Assembly (NCBI GenBank): GCA_900769345.1
Contig: CAAGGJ010000119.1
Location: 1 to 16,639 of the forward strand
Reading direction: 5' to 3'
DNA length: 16,639 bases
Origin: Bacteroidales bacterium
GTDB taxonomy: Bacteria > Bacteroidota > Bacteroidia > Bacteroidales > Muribaculaceae
Shown: piece by piece, positions 1-7,551 of the stretch
Layout: each line of letters opens with the position of its first letter
Position numbering within the stretch: position 1 is the first letter of the stretch
Made by a program: the position numbers and the translations under genes
The notes under the pieces: generated by a model
What the model saw: the letters and a program-made list of their open reading frames with translations, nothing else
Database searches by the model: none
Told to the model about the DNA's origin: nothing

Positions 1-384
1 GATTTTATATGCTTTATGGTGACATTAGATGCCCTGTACCCCCTTTATACTAACGATGCAGATTCTTTTCGCTTCTACTTCATATTATGCGCATAATTGC
101 GGATTTGAGGGTTAAAACAACTTTTCTATACTCTTAAAACCCTAAATTAGGCCGATTACTAATGCAAAACTACAAAATATCACTAAATGCAGCCATATAA
201 CACACATAAAAAAGCACTCTTGCAGTTAATTATATTAAATATTTTTATTAAAAACTGCAATTTTGTCATGTTTCATATAAAGTTTTAGTAACTTTGCATT
301 TGGGAATAGACAGTTATCACATCTGTGACCTAACTACAAAATATAATTTATCTTACTTAATAACGAAAGAAACAAATATTTTCT
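1..384. other. Gene-free leader region upstream of the acyltransferase operon
   Basis: No convincing gene is visible. Plus-strand frame 1 is open from the window edge to a TAA at 94-96 (31 codons). That could be the tail of an upstream gene, but it is too short to separate from chance. Bases 97-250 are AT-rich with no recognisable structure. An 8-bp inverted repeat, TTGCAGTT at 220-227 against AACTGCAA at 253-260, is followed by TTTTG. It could be a weak terminator for something upstream, or an operator next to the promoter at 263-296. Confidence 0.5.
261..296 (+). promoter_or_regulatory. Bacteroidota-type promoter for the acyltransferase operon
   Basis: TAACTTTG at 289-296 matches the TAnnTTTG -7 element. 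TTTTG at 261-265 is a candidate -33 element with 23 bases between them, slightly longer than usual. Transcription would start near 303, about 80 bases before the first start codon. Confidence 0.55.
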
Positions 385-1221
385 ATGCAAGATACACCCA
401 TCAAAAGAACTGTTCTCGACTACGACGATATACGCAAAATGGTGCCATTCTTCGACGGCAAGAAGAAATTGGTAAACTGGCTTCTGCGCTTTCTCTCGGT
501 GGATAAAGTGAATTGGATACACGACCACAACTGCGACACACCGGGTGTGCCCTTCACCGACGGATTGCTCAAGGACCTCAATATAAAGCTCCGCATCGAC
601 AACGAAAAAGTGCTAGATAATCTGCCCGAAGGCAGCTTTATTACCGTGTCGAATCACTCATTCGGTGCCCTCGACGGCATTATTCTCATCAATATCATAG
701 GCCACCGCCGCCCCACATTCAAGGTTATGGTGAATATGGTGCTCAACTATATCTCAGCCATGCGCCCCAATTTTATTGCCGTCGATGCACTCGCCTCTGC
801 CGACCCTAAGAAGAAAGCAGTGTCGATGCAAGGCATCAAAGCTGCTATGATGCAAGTGAAAAAAGGCGAACCATTGGGATTTTTCCCTGCCGGAGCCGTG
901 TCGAAGCTCAATAAGCACCTCGAGCTCGAAGATCGCGACTGGCAACCAAGCGTGATTCGCCTCATTAAGCAACTAAAAGTGCCCGTAATACCCATCTATT
1001 TCCACGGAAGCAACTCGGCATGGTTTAACTTCATGGGGGTGGTGTGCTGGCAACTTCGCACCCTACGCTTACCAGCCGAAGTGTTCAGAAAGAAAAACGC
1101 CACTTTCCACATCTCGGTAGGTAATCCCATTATGCCTGCCGATTATGAGGCCATAGATAACATCGAAGAACTTGGCAAATTTCTTAAAGCCAAGACCTAC
1201 GAACTAAAATCGAATAAATAA
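385..1221 (+). CDS. PlsC-like lysophospholipid/glycerolipid acyltransferase (Bacteroidota 'putative hemolysin' type)
   Basis: This is a 278-residue membrane-associated acyltransferase that probably moves a fatty acyl chain onto a lysolipid or amino-lipid acceptor at the inner membrane. Seen in sequence: NHSFGALDG at residues 90-98, with the catalytic His91 and Asp97 spaced HX5D rather than the textbook HX4D; FFPAGAVSK at 166-174 in place of the usual FPEG block; and VPVIPIYFHGSNS at 199-211. From family knowledge, the HX5D form is typical of Bacteroidota proteins annotated as putative hemolysins, some of which make glycine or ornithine-type lipids. Whether this one is a GlsA-type O-acyltransferase or a phospholipid enzyme cannot be told from sequence. 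The ATG at 385 follows a promoter and no earlier start gives a better N-terminus. It is first in an operon, with the next gene 51 bases downstream. Confidence 0.8.
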   Translation: MQDTPIKRTVLDYDDIRKMVPFFDGKKKLVNWLLRFLSVDKVNWIHDHNCDTPGVPFTDGLLKDLNIKLRIDNEKVLDNLPEGSFITVSNHSFGALDGIILINIIGHRRPTFKVMVNMVLNYISAMRPNFIAVDALASADPKKKAVSMQGIKAAMMQVKKGEPLGFFPAGAVSKLNKHLELEDRDWQPSVIRLIKQLKVPVIPIYFHGSNSAWFNFMGVVCWQLRTLRLPAEVFRKKNATFHISVGNPIMPADYEAIDNIEELGKFLKAKTYELKSNK

Positions 1222-1272
1222 CATTTATCTCTCTAATCACAATTTTTCTTTTCACAAATTCACTCCCATATT

Positions 1273-2601
1273 ATGACAACAAGCGAAGAAAAATTAGTCA
1301 AAGAAGTAAAGGCAAAATTCCAAATATACGGCAATAGCGAAAAACTCAATAATGCCATACTGCGAGCCACAAAATTCGCCAAATTCGATACATCTATCCT
1401 TATTATCGGTGAGAGCGGTTCGGGTAAAGACGTATTTTCGAAAATCATACACACCTACAGCAAGCGCAAAAACAAAAATTGCCTTGCCGTAAACTGCGGT
1501 TCCATACCCCAAAGCACTATCGACAGCGAACTGTTCGGTTATGTTAAAGGAGCCTTTACGGGTGCTGCAAGCGACACTAAAGGCTACTTCGAAATCACCG
1601 ATGGCGGCACACTCTTTCTCGACGAAATAGGCGAAATGCCACTCGACACCCAAACTCGCCTGCTTCGCGTGCTCGAAAACGGCGAATTTATAAAGGTAGG
1701 CTCCAACGAAGTGAACAAAACCAATGTGCGAATAGTGGCAGCCACCAACCGCGACCTCGAAAAGGCTATGAACGAGAACAAATTTCGCAGCGACCTCTAT
1801 TATCGCCTGTCGGAAATCACTATCGTTATACCTCCTTTGCGTGAGCGCACCGAGGATATTCCCATCATAGCACGACTCTTCGCCGCCGACTTCGCCGAAA
1901 AAAACGCTATGGGCGACAAACACTTCACGCCCGATGCCCTCGAATTGCTCAAACGCTACTCTTGGCCTGGGAACGTGCGTCAGCTGCGCAGCTTCGTGAA
2001 TATGTGTATGATAGAAAGCAATTCTGTGGAAATTACCGCCGAAATGGTGAAAAATAATCTCCCAAAGAACACCGTATTCACCACCGAAGTGGCTACTACC
2101 GCTCCTAAAAATGGTGATAATAACGATTATCTTACACTATTTCAGATGATGGTGACTATGATTGATCGTATCAACACTCGCATCGATGAAATGCATAGCA
2201 AAAATGAAATTGCCAAACCCGAGGCCAATATCTATCACGAAGATGTATTGTATTCTCGCCTTCCAAATAAAACTATCACTCCGGCAAATAACATACTTAA
2301 CTCAAAAGCCGAATATGATTATGATGATTTCGACAGCTACAATAATATGCTGAATCTGAATGAAGACCACCCCAAAGAATGTAAATCGATAATCATAGAA
2401 AACCGCTCATCATATAAACCCGATGATGTGATAGAATTAGACGACAACAACGAAGAATACAAGTCGCTCAAGGAAATAGAAAAAGAAGCTATAGAGATAG
2501 CACTCAAGCGCAACAATTACAACCGCAAAACCACAGCACAGCAGTTGCAGATAGCAGAGCGCACTCTTTATCGCAAAATCAAAGACTACGACTTAGATTG
2601 A
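1273..2601 (+). CDS. Sigma-54-dependent transcriptional activator, AAA+ plus Fis-type HTH
   Basis: This 442-residue enhancer-binding protein would remodel RpoN-RNA polymerase by ATP hydrolysis. In order: a short N-terminus with no receiver, GAF or PAS domain; Walker A GESGSGKD at 46-53; the sigma-54-contacting GAFTGA loop at 93-98; Walker B GGTLFLDEIGE at 111-121; sensor I VRIVAATNR near 152-160; an arginine-finger region FRSDLYYRL at 171-179; WPGNVRQL at 231-238; a low-complexity acidic and Asn-rich linker of about 140 residues (265-400); and a Fis-type helix-turn-helix at about 402-440. All ATPase motifs are intact. The missing sensor domain means its signal must arrive through a partner, its own expression level, or the linker. 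Its place directly before lptE is a recurring Bacteroidales arrangement (from knowledge, not checked here). No -24/-12 promoter was recognised in the window. Confidence 0.93.
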   Translation: MTTSEEKLVKEVKAKFQIYGNSEKLNNAILRATKFAKFDTSILIIGESGSGKDVFSKIIHTYSKRKNKNCLAVNCGSIPQSTIDSELFGYVKGAFTGAASDTKGYFEITDGGTLFLDEIGEMPLDTQTRLLRVLENGEFIKVGSNEVNKTNVRIVAATNRDLEKAMNENKFRSDLYYRLSEITIVIPPLRERTEDIPIIARLFAADFAEKNAMGDKHFTPDALELLKRYSWPGNVRQLRSFVNMCMIESNSVEITAEMVKNNLPKNTVFTTEVATTAPKNGDNNDYLTLFQMMVTMIDRINTRIDEMHSKNEIAKPEANIYHEDVLYSRLPNKTITPANNILNSKAEYDYDDFDSYNNMLNLNEDHPKECKSIIIENRSSYKPDDVIELDDNNEEYKSLKEIEKEAIEIALKRNNYNRKTTAQQLQIAERTLYRKIKDYDLD

Positions 2602-2636
2602 AACATAATTTTTATAATCAAATAATTTCACACATC

Positions 2637-3146
2637 ATGCTCAAGCGATTATTTGCCATAATAGCCCTTATCATTGCCACCCAGGCTTGTAGCATAAGCT
2701 ACAAATTCAATGGCAGTGCTATCGACTATACTAAATATAAAACGGTATCGGTAGGAGAGTTCCCCATTCGTGCCGCTCTGGTGTATCCTCCGCTTCAACA
2801 GCTGTTTGAAAACACCATGACCGACATGATAACTCGCCAAACACGCCTAAAAATGCAAGAAGTGCCCAACACCGATATCCGCATCGAAGGCGAAATCACC
2901 GGATATAACCTTTCGCCTCAAGCCGTTACCGAAAACGCTTATGCATCGAAAACACGCCTGTCGATAAGCGTGCGCGTGAAATATATCGACAATGTAGACC
3001 CCGAAAAAGAGATGGACCAAACATTCTCGGCCTATCGCGACTTCGATAGCAGCGAAATGCTCACCGATGTGCAGGACCAACTCTGCAACGAAATATGTAA
3101 AGAACTCGCCGAACTGATTTTCAATCAGACATTCGGCAATTGGTAA
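2637..3146 (+). CDS. lptE: LptE-like LPS-assembly lipoprotein
   Basis: This is an outer-membrane lipoprotein that plugs and supports the LptD translocon, which inserts lipopolysaccharide into the outer leaflet. The ATG at 2637 gives a signal peptide with a hydrophobic core (residues 5-15) ending in a lipobox-like TQAC, so Cys18 would be the lipidated residue. A TTG at 2598 that overlaps the previous stop would add 13 residues before this signal and is less likely. The mature part carries the Bacteroidota LptE pattern: an SISYKFNGSAIDY opening, a conserved TVSVGEFP segment, then alternating beta and helix stretches. The length of 169 residues is normal for this group. It starts 35 bases after the sigma-54 activator and is followed by a TPR-like gene and secG, so envelope export genes are co-transcribed. 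Confidence 0.85.
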   Translation: MLKRLFAIIALIIATQACSISYKFNGSAIDYTKYKTVSVGEFPIRAALVYPPLQQLFENTMTDMITRQTRLKMQEVPNTDIRIEGEITGYNLSPQAVTENAYASKTRLSISVRVKYIDNVDPEKEMDQTFSAYRDFDSSEMLTDVQDQLCNEICKELAELIFNQTFGNW

Positions 3147-3175
3147 TTAACCCTAATGCCTTAAATATCATCTTA

Positions 3176-3946
3176 ATGATTAATATTAATAACGACATAA
3201 AACAATTGCTCAGCGATGCTAATGCTCCCGTTAACCTGCAGTGGTGCCTCGACGCTATGAAGCAGTATCCCTACTTCACACTTCCTGCACTCCTCTATCT
3301 GCAGCGCAACGGCAATGCCACCGCCAAAGAAAACAAGGAATTGCTGGCACGCCTGGCTATAGCCTCATCCGACCGCCGCAGCCTATATAACGTGCTCGGA
3401 GAGAACGCCGACATTTTTGCCTCATTCTACCCCGAAGCAGAGACTACGCCCACTCCCACCACCGAAAACACCATCGACACCTTTCTCAACACATTCGGCA
3501 ATTCGAGTGAAAAAGAACTCGAGGTGCTCAATAACCTCATATTCAATCCCGTGCCCGACTATGCCGACATCCTCGCTGCCGAAGAACAGCAAAGCATGCC
3601 TCAGCAAGGCGAAGCCACAAGCAAAAACGATGACCTTATCAATAAATTCATCGCCAAATCGAAAGAACACGAAGGTCACTTCCCTTCTACCATCATCAAA
3701 GCCGAAAATTCTCCTGCTGACAATGAACCCGTTACCGACTCTATCGACAAGGCACAAACCTCCGACGACACCATGTTTAGCGAAAGTTTGGCCAAAATAT
3801 ACATAAAACAACACAAATATTCTAAGGCTTTGGAAATTATAACCAATATAAGTTTGAAATTTCCAGAAAAAAGTATTTACTTTGCAGACCAAATACGTTT
3901 TCTTAGAAAACTGATACTTAACGAACAAATTAAAAACAAAAAATAA
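3176..3946 (+). CDS. Conserved Bacteroidales protein with C-terminal TPR-like segment
   Basis: This is a 256-residue soluble protein of unknown function with no signal peptide or membrane segment. The N-terminal third looks helical (a PYFTLPALLYLQ segment). The middle (about residues 90-195) is acidic and rich in Thr, Pro, Glu and Asn, so probably disordered. The last 55 residues, beginning SESLAKIYIKQHKYSKALEI, resemble one tetratricopeptide repeat plus a capping helix. The ATG at 3176 is preferred over an upstream in-frame TTG at 3140 that overlaps the lptE stop. It ends one base before secG, so the two are almost certainly translated from one message. Its position between lptE and secG suggests a scaffold role in envelope assembly, but that is inference. 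Confidence 0.75.
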   Translation: MININNDIKQLLSDANAPVNLQWCLDAMKQYPYFTLPALLYLQRNGNATAKENKELLARLAIASSDRRSLYNVLGENADIFASFYPEAETTPTPTTENTIDTFLNTFGNSSEKELEVLNNLIFNPVPDYADILAAEEQQSMPQQGEATSKNDDLINKFIAKSKEHEGHFPSTIIKAENSPADNEPVTDSIDKAQTSDDTMFSESLAKIYIKQHKYSKALEIITNISLKFPEKSIYFADQIRFLRKLILNEQIKNKK

Positions 3947-3947
3947 T

Positions 3948-4277
3948 ATGTACGCATTTATTATCGTGTTGATTATCCTTGCATCGATTTTGTTGATCGG
4001 TGTAGTGCTTATTCAAAAATCTAAAGGTGGAGGTCTTGCATCGGGCTTTGCAAGCGGTAACCAAATGATGGGTGTTCGCAAAACCACCGACTTTATCGAA
4101 AAAGCTACTTGGACCCTTATCGGTTTCATCATCGTAATGAGCATCGTAAGCACCTATATTCCTCGCGGAGGAAATAGCGAAGCTCAGGTTACTAACGTTA
4201 AGCAAGCTCAAGAAACTCAAGCTACTCCGTTCGAAACCACCGGTAACGCTCCGTCTCAAGATGCTCCTTCGAAGTAA
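3948..4277 (+). CDS. secG: Preprotein translocase subunit SecG
   Basis: SecG is the small inner-membrane subunit of the SecYEG channel and assists SecA-driven export. This 109-residue protein has a hydrophobic helix at about residues 3-22, the family-typical LIQKSKGGGLASGFASG loop (about 21-37), and a second helix at about 53-72. The remaining 35 residues form a Gln/Thr/Ala-rich hydrophilic tail, common in Bacteroidota SecG and absent from shorter homologues. The ATG lies one base after the preceding stop codon. It is the last gene of its operon, with an intrinsic terminator about 50 bases downstream. Confidence 0.93.
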   Translation: MYAFIIVLIILASILLIGVVLIQKSKGGGLASGFASGNQMMGVRKTTDFIEKATWTLIGFIIVMSIVSTYIPRGGNSEAQVTNVKQAQETQATPFETTGNAPSQDAPSK

Positions 4278-4327
4278 TAGCTTAGTGAGAAGGACTATCT
4301 TATAGCTTTTTTTCGAAAAAAAATATC

Positions 4328-4366
4328 ATTAACGGTAACATTACACCATGTTGCCGTTAATTTTTG
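4328..4366 (+). terminator. Intrinsic terminator after secG
   Basis: A 13-bp stem pairs 4328-4340 with 4349-4361 (twelve Watson-Crick pairs and one G-U) around an 8-base loop. A TTTTT run at 4361-4365 follows. An A-run lies just upstream, so it may also work on the minus strand. Confidence 0.88.
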
Positions 4367-4399
4367 TGTAGCTCTATCTTCGGTTAATGTAATTATTCG

Positions 4400-4407
4400 T
4401 AACTTTG
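4400..4407 (+). promoter_or_regulatory. Putative -7 promoter element for the LOG-family gene
   Basis: TAACTTTG matches the Bacteroidota TAnnTTTG element and lies 40 bases before the start codon, just after the secG terminator. No good TTG was found at the expected -33 distance, so the call rests on the -7 element and the position. Confidence 0.5.
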
Positions 4408-4446
4408 CATCACTCATTCACACCATATAGCTGATAAATACACTCT

Positions 4447-5034
4447 ATGCAAAGCAAACACCGCTATATATGCGTCTACGGCGCTTCGAGCAACGATATA
4501 CCCTCCACCTACATCGAAGCCGCCTATAGCCTCGGCAAAGCCCTTGCCGAGCGCCAATGGCAATGCATCAACGGTGCCGGCAGCGCCGGCGTGATGCGTG
4601 CCGTGTCCGACGGATTTCTCGACCACGGCGCCGAAGCTGTGGGCATCATTCCTCAGTTTATGGTCGACAACGGCTGGCATTACAGCCGCCTCACACGCCT
4701 GGAGATAACCCCCGACATGCACTCTCGCAAGGAGATGATGGCAAATATGTGTGAATGTGCCATTGCCATGCCAGGCGGATGCGGCACGCTCGAAGAACTC
4801 CTCGAAATCATCACCTGGCGCCAACTGAAGATATTCAACAAGCCACTCATAATACTCAATATCGACGGATTCTACGACCCCCTGATAGCCATGCTGCAAC
4901 GCTGCATCGAACAGCACTTTATGCGCCCCACGCACACCAAACTATGGTATGTGGCTCATAGCGTGGAGCAAGCTGTGGATTATATCGATAATTACGACGA
5001 ACAAAACCCTCTAATTATAGAAAATAAATATTGA
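4447..5034 (+). CDS. LOG-family protein (TIGR00730), nucleotide 5'-monophosphate phosphoribohydrolase
   Basis: This 195-residue cytoplasmic protein has a Rossmann-like fold. The family cleaves the glycosidic bond of cytokinin riboside 5'-monophosphates or related AMP-type nucleotides, releasing the free base. Diagnostic blocks are present: ICVYGASS near residues 8-15; NGAGSAGVM at 42-50, in place of the usual GGGxxGLM, so one glycine is replaced; SRKEMM at 93-98; and the signature PGGCGTLEE at 109-117. Length matches the family. The bacterial substrate is usually unknown, and older 'lysine decarboxylase' labels for this family are wrong. The stop codon overlaps the candidate TTG start of the next gene, suggesting translational coupling to DUF4271. 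Confidence 0.88.
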   Translation: MQSKHRYICVYGASSNDIPSTYIEAAYSLGKALAERQWQCINGAGSAGVMRAVSDGFLDHGAEAVGIIPQFMVDNGWHYSRLTRLEITPDMHSRKEMMANMCECAIAMPGGCGTLEELLEIITWRQLKIFNKPLIILNIDGFYDPLIAMLQRCIEQHFMRPTHTKLWYVAHSVEQAVDYIDNYDEQNPLIIENKY

Positions 5035-5885
5035 AGCAAGATAGCACAAATATTATCACCGATCAAGCCGTCACCGACACGGTAGCAGTTAACCAATTTT
5101 ACACACCAAACTACGCCAAAGGCTTCGGAAACGACCTTTATCAAGACTCGGTAGTGGAAAATATGGCTAACAGCAACATTCTCACTGTGCCATCAGGCCA
5201 GCAGAGCGACGATTATATCAAAAGCCCTCTGCACGACACTGGCACCATGATGCTTTTCCTGCTTTCCATATTCCTCATCACCATAAGCTATCGCAAAGGC
5301 TATAAATACATCTCCGACTTCAAGAAAAACCTCTTTTCGCTCAAAAAACGCCAAAACATCTTCGAAGAACACAACACATTCAACGAAATACAGATACAAA
5401 CAGCCCTTATAGCCAATACCTGTATTCTGGAAGGCATACTCATAGAGTGTGCCGTGTCGCTCTACTACCCATCGGTGGTGATGTCGACCAATATTTTTGC
5501 CTACATAATATGCATGGTAGGGCTCATGGCAGCTTTCTACCTCACGCAGTTATTTATATTTTTCATACTCGGATATGTATTTACAAATAAAACCAACACA
5601 TCTCTGCTTATCAAAGGATTCAACGCTTCACAGGCCATTTTAGGACTTTTCCTAATCCCCGTAGTAGTGCTGCTTTTGGTGTATCCACACCTCGCCGACT
5701 TCTTTATTTCGGCCTTTATCATCATCTATATTCTTTGCCGACTGCTGTTTATTATTAAAGGAGTCCGAATTTTTTTCAACAATTATTACTCATTTTTCCT
5801 ATTTATTTTGTACCTTTGCAGCGTCGAAATTGTACCAATCAAATTGATTTATAACGGTATTATTTATTTGTTTTCACTATTTTAA
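5031..5885 (+). CDS. DUF4271 multi-pass membrane protein
   Basis: This is an inner-membrane protein of unknown function, 284 residues if translation starts at the TTG at 5031 that overlaps the previous gene's stop codon. The first in-frame ATG is only at 5163, and it would cut off the polar N-terminal tail seen in this family. Residues 1-70 are hydrophilic. Hydrophobic helices follow at about 71-86, 125-145, 155-182, 200-218, 222-242 and 253-281. The CSVEIVPIKLIY block near the C-terminus (263-274) resembles the conserved end of DUF4271 proteins. The gene lies 12 bases before hemD, a common Bacteroidota pairing (from knowledge). A promoter-like element for hemD lies within its 3' end. The start codon is uncertain. 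Confidence 0.75.
   Translation: MKQDSTNIITDQAVTDTVAVNQFYTPNYAKGFGNDLYQDSVVENMANSNILTVPSGQQSDDYIKSPLHDTGTMMLFLLSIFLITISYRKGYKYISDFKKNLFSLKKRQNIFEEHNTFNEIQIQTALIANTCILEGILIECAVSLYYPSVVMSTNIFAYIICMVGLMAAFYLTQLFIFFILGYVFTNKTNTSLLIKGFNASQAILGLFLIPVVVLLLVYPHLADFFISAFIIIYILCRLLFIIKGVRIFFNNYYSFFLFILYLCSVEIVPIKLIYNGIIYLFSLF
5811..5818 (+). promoter_or_regulatory. Putative internal -7 element for hemD
   Basis: TACCTTTG matches TAnnTTTG and lies inside the end of the DUF4271 gene, 80 bases before the hemD start. The expected upstream TTG is not obvious. It could give hemD a second promoter independent of the upstream genes. Confidence 0.4.
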
Positions 5886-5897
5886 TTTTTACTAATT

Positions 5898-6644
5898 GTG
5901 ATAAAAAGAATATTAGTTTCTCAACCACAACCTACATCAGAAAAATCGCCCTATTTTGATATTGCAAAAAATTATGATGTGGAAATAGTGTTCCGTCCTT
6001 TTATAAAGGTTGAAGGGTTGACTTCTAAAGAATTTCGCCAGCAGAAAATTTCAATCAGCGACCACACAGCTGTAATATTCACTGCTCGTACTGCTATCGA
6101 TCATTATTTCCGCCTTTGCGAAGAAATGCGATTCGAAGTACCCGACACTATGAAATACTTCTGTGTGAGCGAAACTGTGGCTCATTACCTGCAGAAATAT
6201 ATAGTTTATCGCAAACGTAAGATTTTCTATACCGAAACCAACAAGATAGAAGATCTTATACCTATTCTTGAGAAACATAAGAAAGAAAATTTCCTTCTTC
6301 CTATATCTAATGTTCACAACCTCAAGGAAGCTGCACTCGAAAATGTGGATATCCAACTCACTCGCGCCATTATGTATCGCACTGTGAGCAACGATTTCGC
6401 ACCCGACGAACGTTTCGACTTCGATACACTCATTTTCTTCACTCCGGCAGGTATCAATTCGCTTATGTCGAATTTTCCTAACTTCGTGCAGGGCGACATT
6501 AAGATAGGTTGTATGGGCACTTCCACCAAGAAAGCCATCGAAAATGCAGGCCTACGTCTCGACTTCGAGCCTACACCCGACTGCCCTTCCATCACAGGCG
6601 CCCTCGAAAACATTATCAAAAAAGAAAATAAAAAGAAAAAATAA
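5898..6644 (+). CDS. hemD: Uroporphyrinogen-III synthase family protein
   Basis: HemD cyclises hydroxymethylbilane to uroporphyrinogen III, inverting ring D, in the cytoplasmic heme/siroheme/corrin pathway. The family is very divergent. Support here is the bilobed pattern with ILVSQPQP at the N-terminus, IFTARTAIDHY at 60-70, the second-lobe IFFTPAGINSLM at 179-190, IGCMGTSTKKA near 203-213, and a PTPDCPSITGALENI ending before a Lys-rich tail. The length of 248 residues is normal. Translation appears to start at GTG 5898; no ATG is near. The heme pathway is often incomplete in gut Bacteroidales, so the protein may serve siroheme or cobamide synthesis instead. That cannot be decided here. Confidence 0.82.
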   Translation: MIKRILVSQPQPTSEKSPYFDIAKNYDVEIVFRPFIKVEGLTSKEFRQQKISISDHTAVIFTARTAIDHYFRLCEEMRFEVPDTMKYFCVSETVAHYLQKYIVYRKRKIFYTETNKIEDLIPILEKHKKENFLLPISNVHNLKEAALENVDIQLTRAIMYRTVSNDFAPDERFDFDTLIFFTPAGINSLMSNFPNFVQGDIKIGCMGTSTKKAIENAGLRLDFEPTPDCPSITGALENIIKKENKKKK

Positions 6645-6662
6645 ACTCTCCTTACTTTTTTC

Positions 6663-6729
6663 TAAAGTGGTTGACTTTTCGTAATTATTTATTATTCACC
6701 ACAATAATTATGAAAAATCTACCACTTTA
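6663..6729 (+). terminator. Long imperfect hairpin after hemD (possible terminator)
   Basis: The arms at 6663-6689 and 6703-6729 pair over 27 positions with two mismatches and one G-U, around a 13-base loop. The sequence after it is U-rich but not a clean U-run. It separates hemD from the rnpA promoter and probably ends or protects the hemD transcript. Confidence 0.6.
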
Positions 6730-6823
6730 TTATTTATTTTCACTTTAACACATCGCACCTACTATTTCATCAAACATATCGGCTTGCATCTCGGCTTTTT
6801 CTATCAAATTATTTGCGACTTCG

Positions 6824-6857
6824 TTTGCTGTGATGTCCCATTTTTTTTATAATTTTG
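6824..6857 (+). promoter_or_regulatory. Promoter for the rnpA-yidD-tatD operon
   Basis: TTTG at 6824-6827 and TAATTTTG at 6850-6857 are separated by 22 bases, a good fit to the Bacteroidota -33/-7 promoter. The predicted transcript start is about 25 bases before the rnpA ATG. Confidence 0.7.
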
Positions 6858-6888
6858 ATAGCTCTTTATCACACTTAATTATTTTTTT

Positions 6889-7287
6889 ATGAAAGGACTA
6901 CGACTTTATAAATATGAAAAACTTTGCAGTAAGAAGACTATAGAAGATCTTTTTGCCGCTAAAAACAATTCTGTAAAGTCGTATCCCATTCGCCTTATCT
7001 ATACTATAGAGCCATCGAAGGGCACTCCGGCTCAATTCTATATTTCCGTGCCTAAGCGCAAAATACGCCACGCCGTGGATCGCGTGCTTATGCGCCGCCG
7101 CATTCGCGAGGCTTATCGCCTCAATCGCGACATAATTTTGCCTGTACTCAAGCAAAACTCGTTCTCGGTGAATATTGCCATCATCTATATGCACGACAAT
7201 ATTAGCGACTATGCTCTCATAGAAGAAAAACTCAAAAACGCACTCACCTGTCTTGCGGAAATTATAGCCGATTTTCAACATCAATAA
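6889..7287 (+). CDS. rnpA: Ribonuclease P protein component
   Basis: RnpA is the small basic protein that binds the RNase P RNA and helps it remove 5' leaders from precursor tRNAs. The 132-residue product has the family fold order: a short N-terminal region ending near KKTIEDLF, a beta strand ISVPKRKIRHAV (52-63), and the Arg-rich helix DRVLMRRRIREAYRLNR at 64-80 that carries the RNA-binding RNR-type motif. The strict Asn after Arg65 is Val here, a small departure from the consensus. It is followed at 9 bases by yidD, as in many bacteria, but rpmH is not adjacent, which is usual for Bacteroidota. The ATG at 6889 lies just downstream of a good promoter. Confidence 0.93.
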   Translation: MKGLRLYKYEKLCSKKTIEDLFAAKNNSVKSYPIRLIYTIEPSKGTPAQFYISVPKRKIRHAVDRVLMRRRIREAYRLNRDIILPVLKQNSFSVNIAIIYMHDNISDYALIEEKLKNALTCLAEIIADFQHQ

Positions 7288-7296
7288 GCAATAGTT

Positions 7297-7518
7297 ATGA
7301 AACATCTGCTCTCCACATTACTCATTTTGCCCATACAATTCTACCGAAAGTGCATTTCGCCGCTTTTTCCGCCTTGCTGTCGCTTCACACCCACTTGCAG
7401 CCAATATGCAGTGGAAGCCATCACTAAATATGGTCCATTCAAAGGCTCGTGGCTCGCCATTAAGCGCATTGCTCGCTGCCATCCATGGGGTGGAAGCGGA
7501 TATGACCCGGTGCCTTAA
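7297..7518 (+). CDS. yidD: Membrane protein insertion efficiency factor YidD
   Basis: YidD is a small membrane-associated protein that assists YidC/Sec insertion of inner-membrane proteins. The 73-residue sequence is a textbook match: an N-terminal amphipathic/hydrophobic segment (residues 3-17), then CCRFTPTCSQYAVEAI (about 27-42), KYGPFKGSWLAIKRI, and the terminal RCHPWGGSGYDPVP. The conserved cysteines are all present. It lies 9 bases after rnpA, the canonical neighbour, and 33 bases before the TatD-family gene. Confidence 0.96.
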   Translation: MKHLLSTLLILPIQFYRKCISPLFPPCCRFTPTCSQYAVEAITKYGPFKGSWLAIKRIARCHPWGGSGYDPVP

Positions 7519-7551
7519 CCTTGTTTTCTTCTTTTATTTTTAGTGAGCAAT

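Noticed and set aside
294..506. 70-residue plus-strand open frame at the start of the first operon
   Set aside because: It begins inside the promoter element and overlaps the acyltransferase gene in another frame.
1294..1923. 209-residue open frame on the minus strand
   Set aside because: It is the antisense shadow of the AAA+ domain of the sigma-54 activator and has no recognisable protein features.
5243..5262. TGGCAC with nearby TGC as a sigma-54 -24/-12 promoter
   Set aside because: Spacing to the TGC does not fit, and the site is inside the DUF4271 coding sequence.
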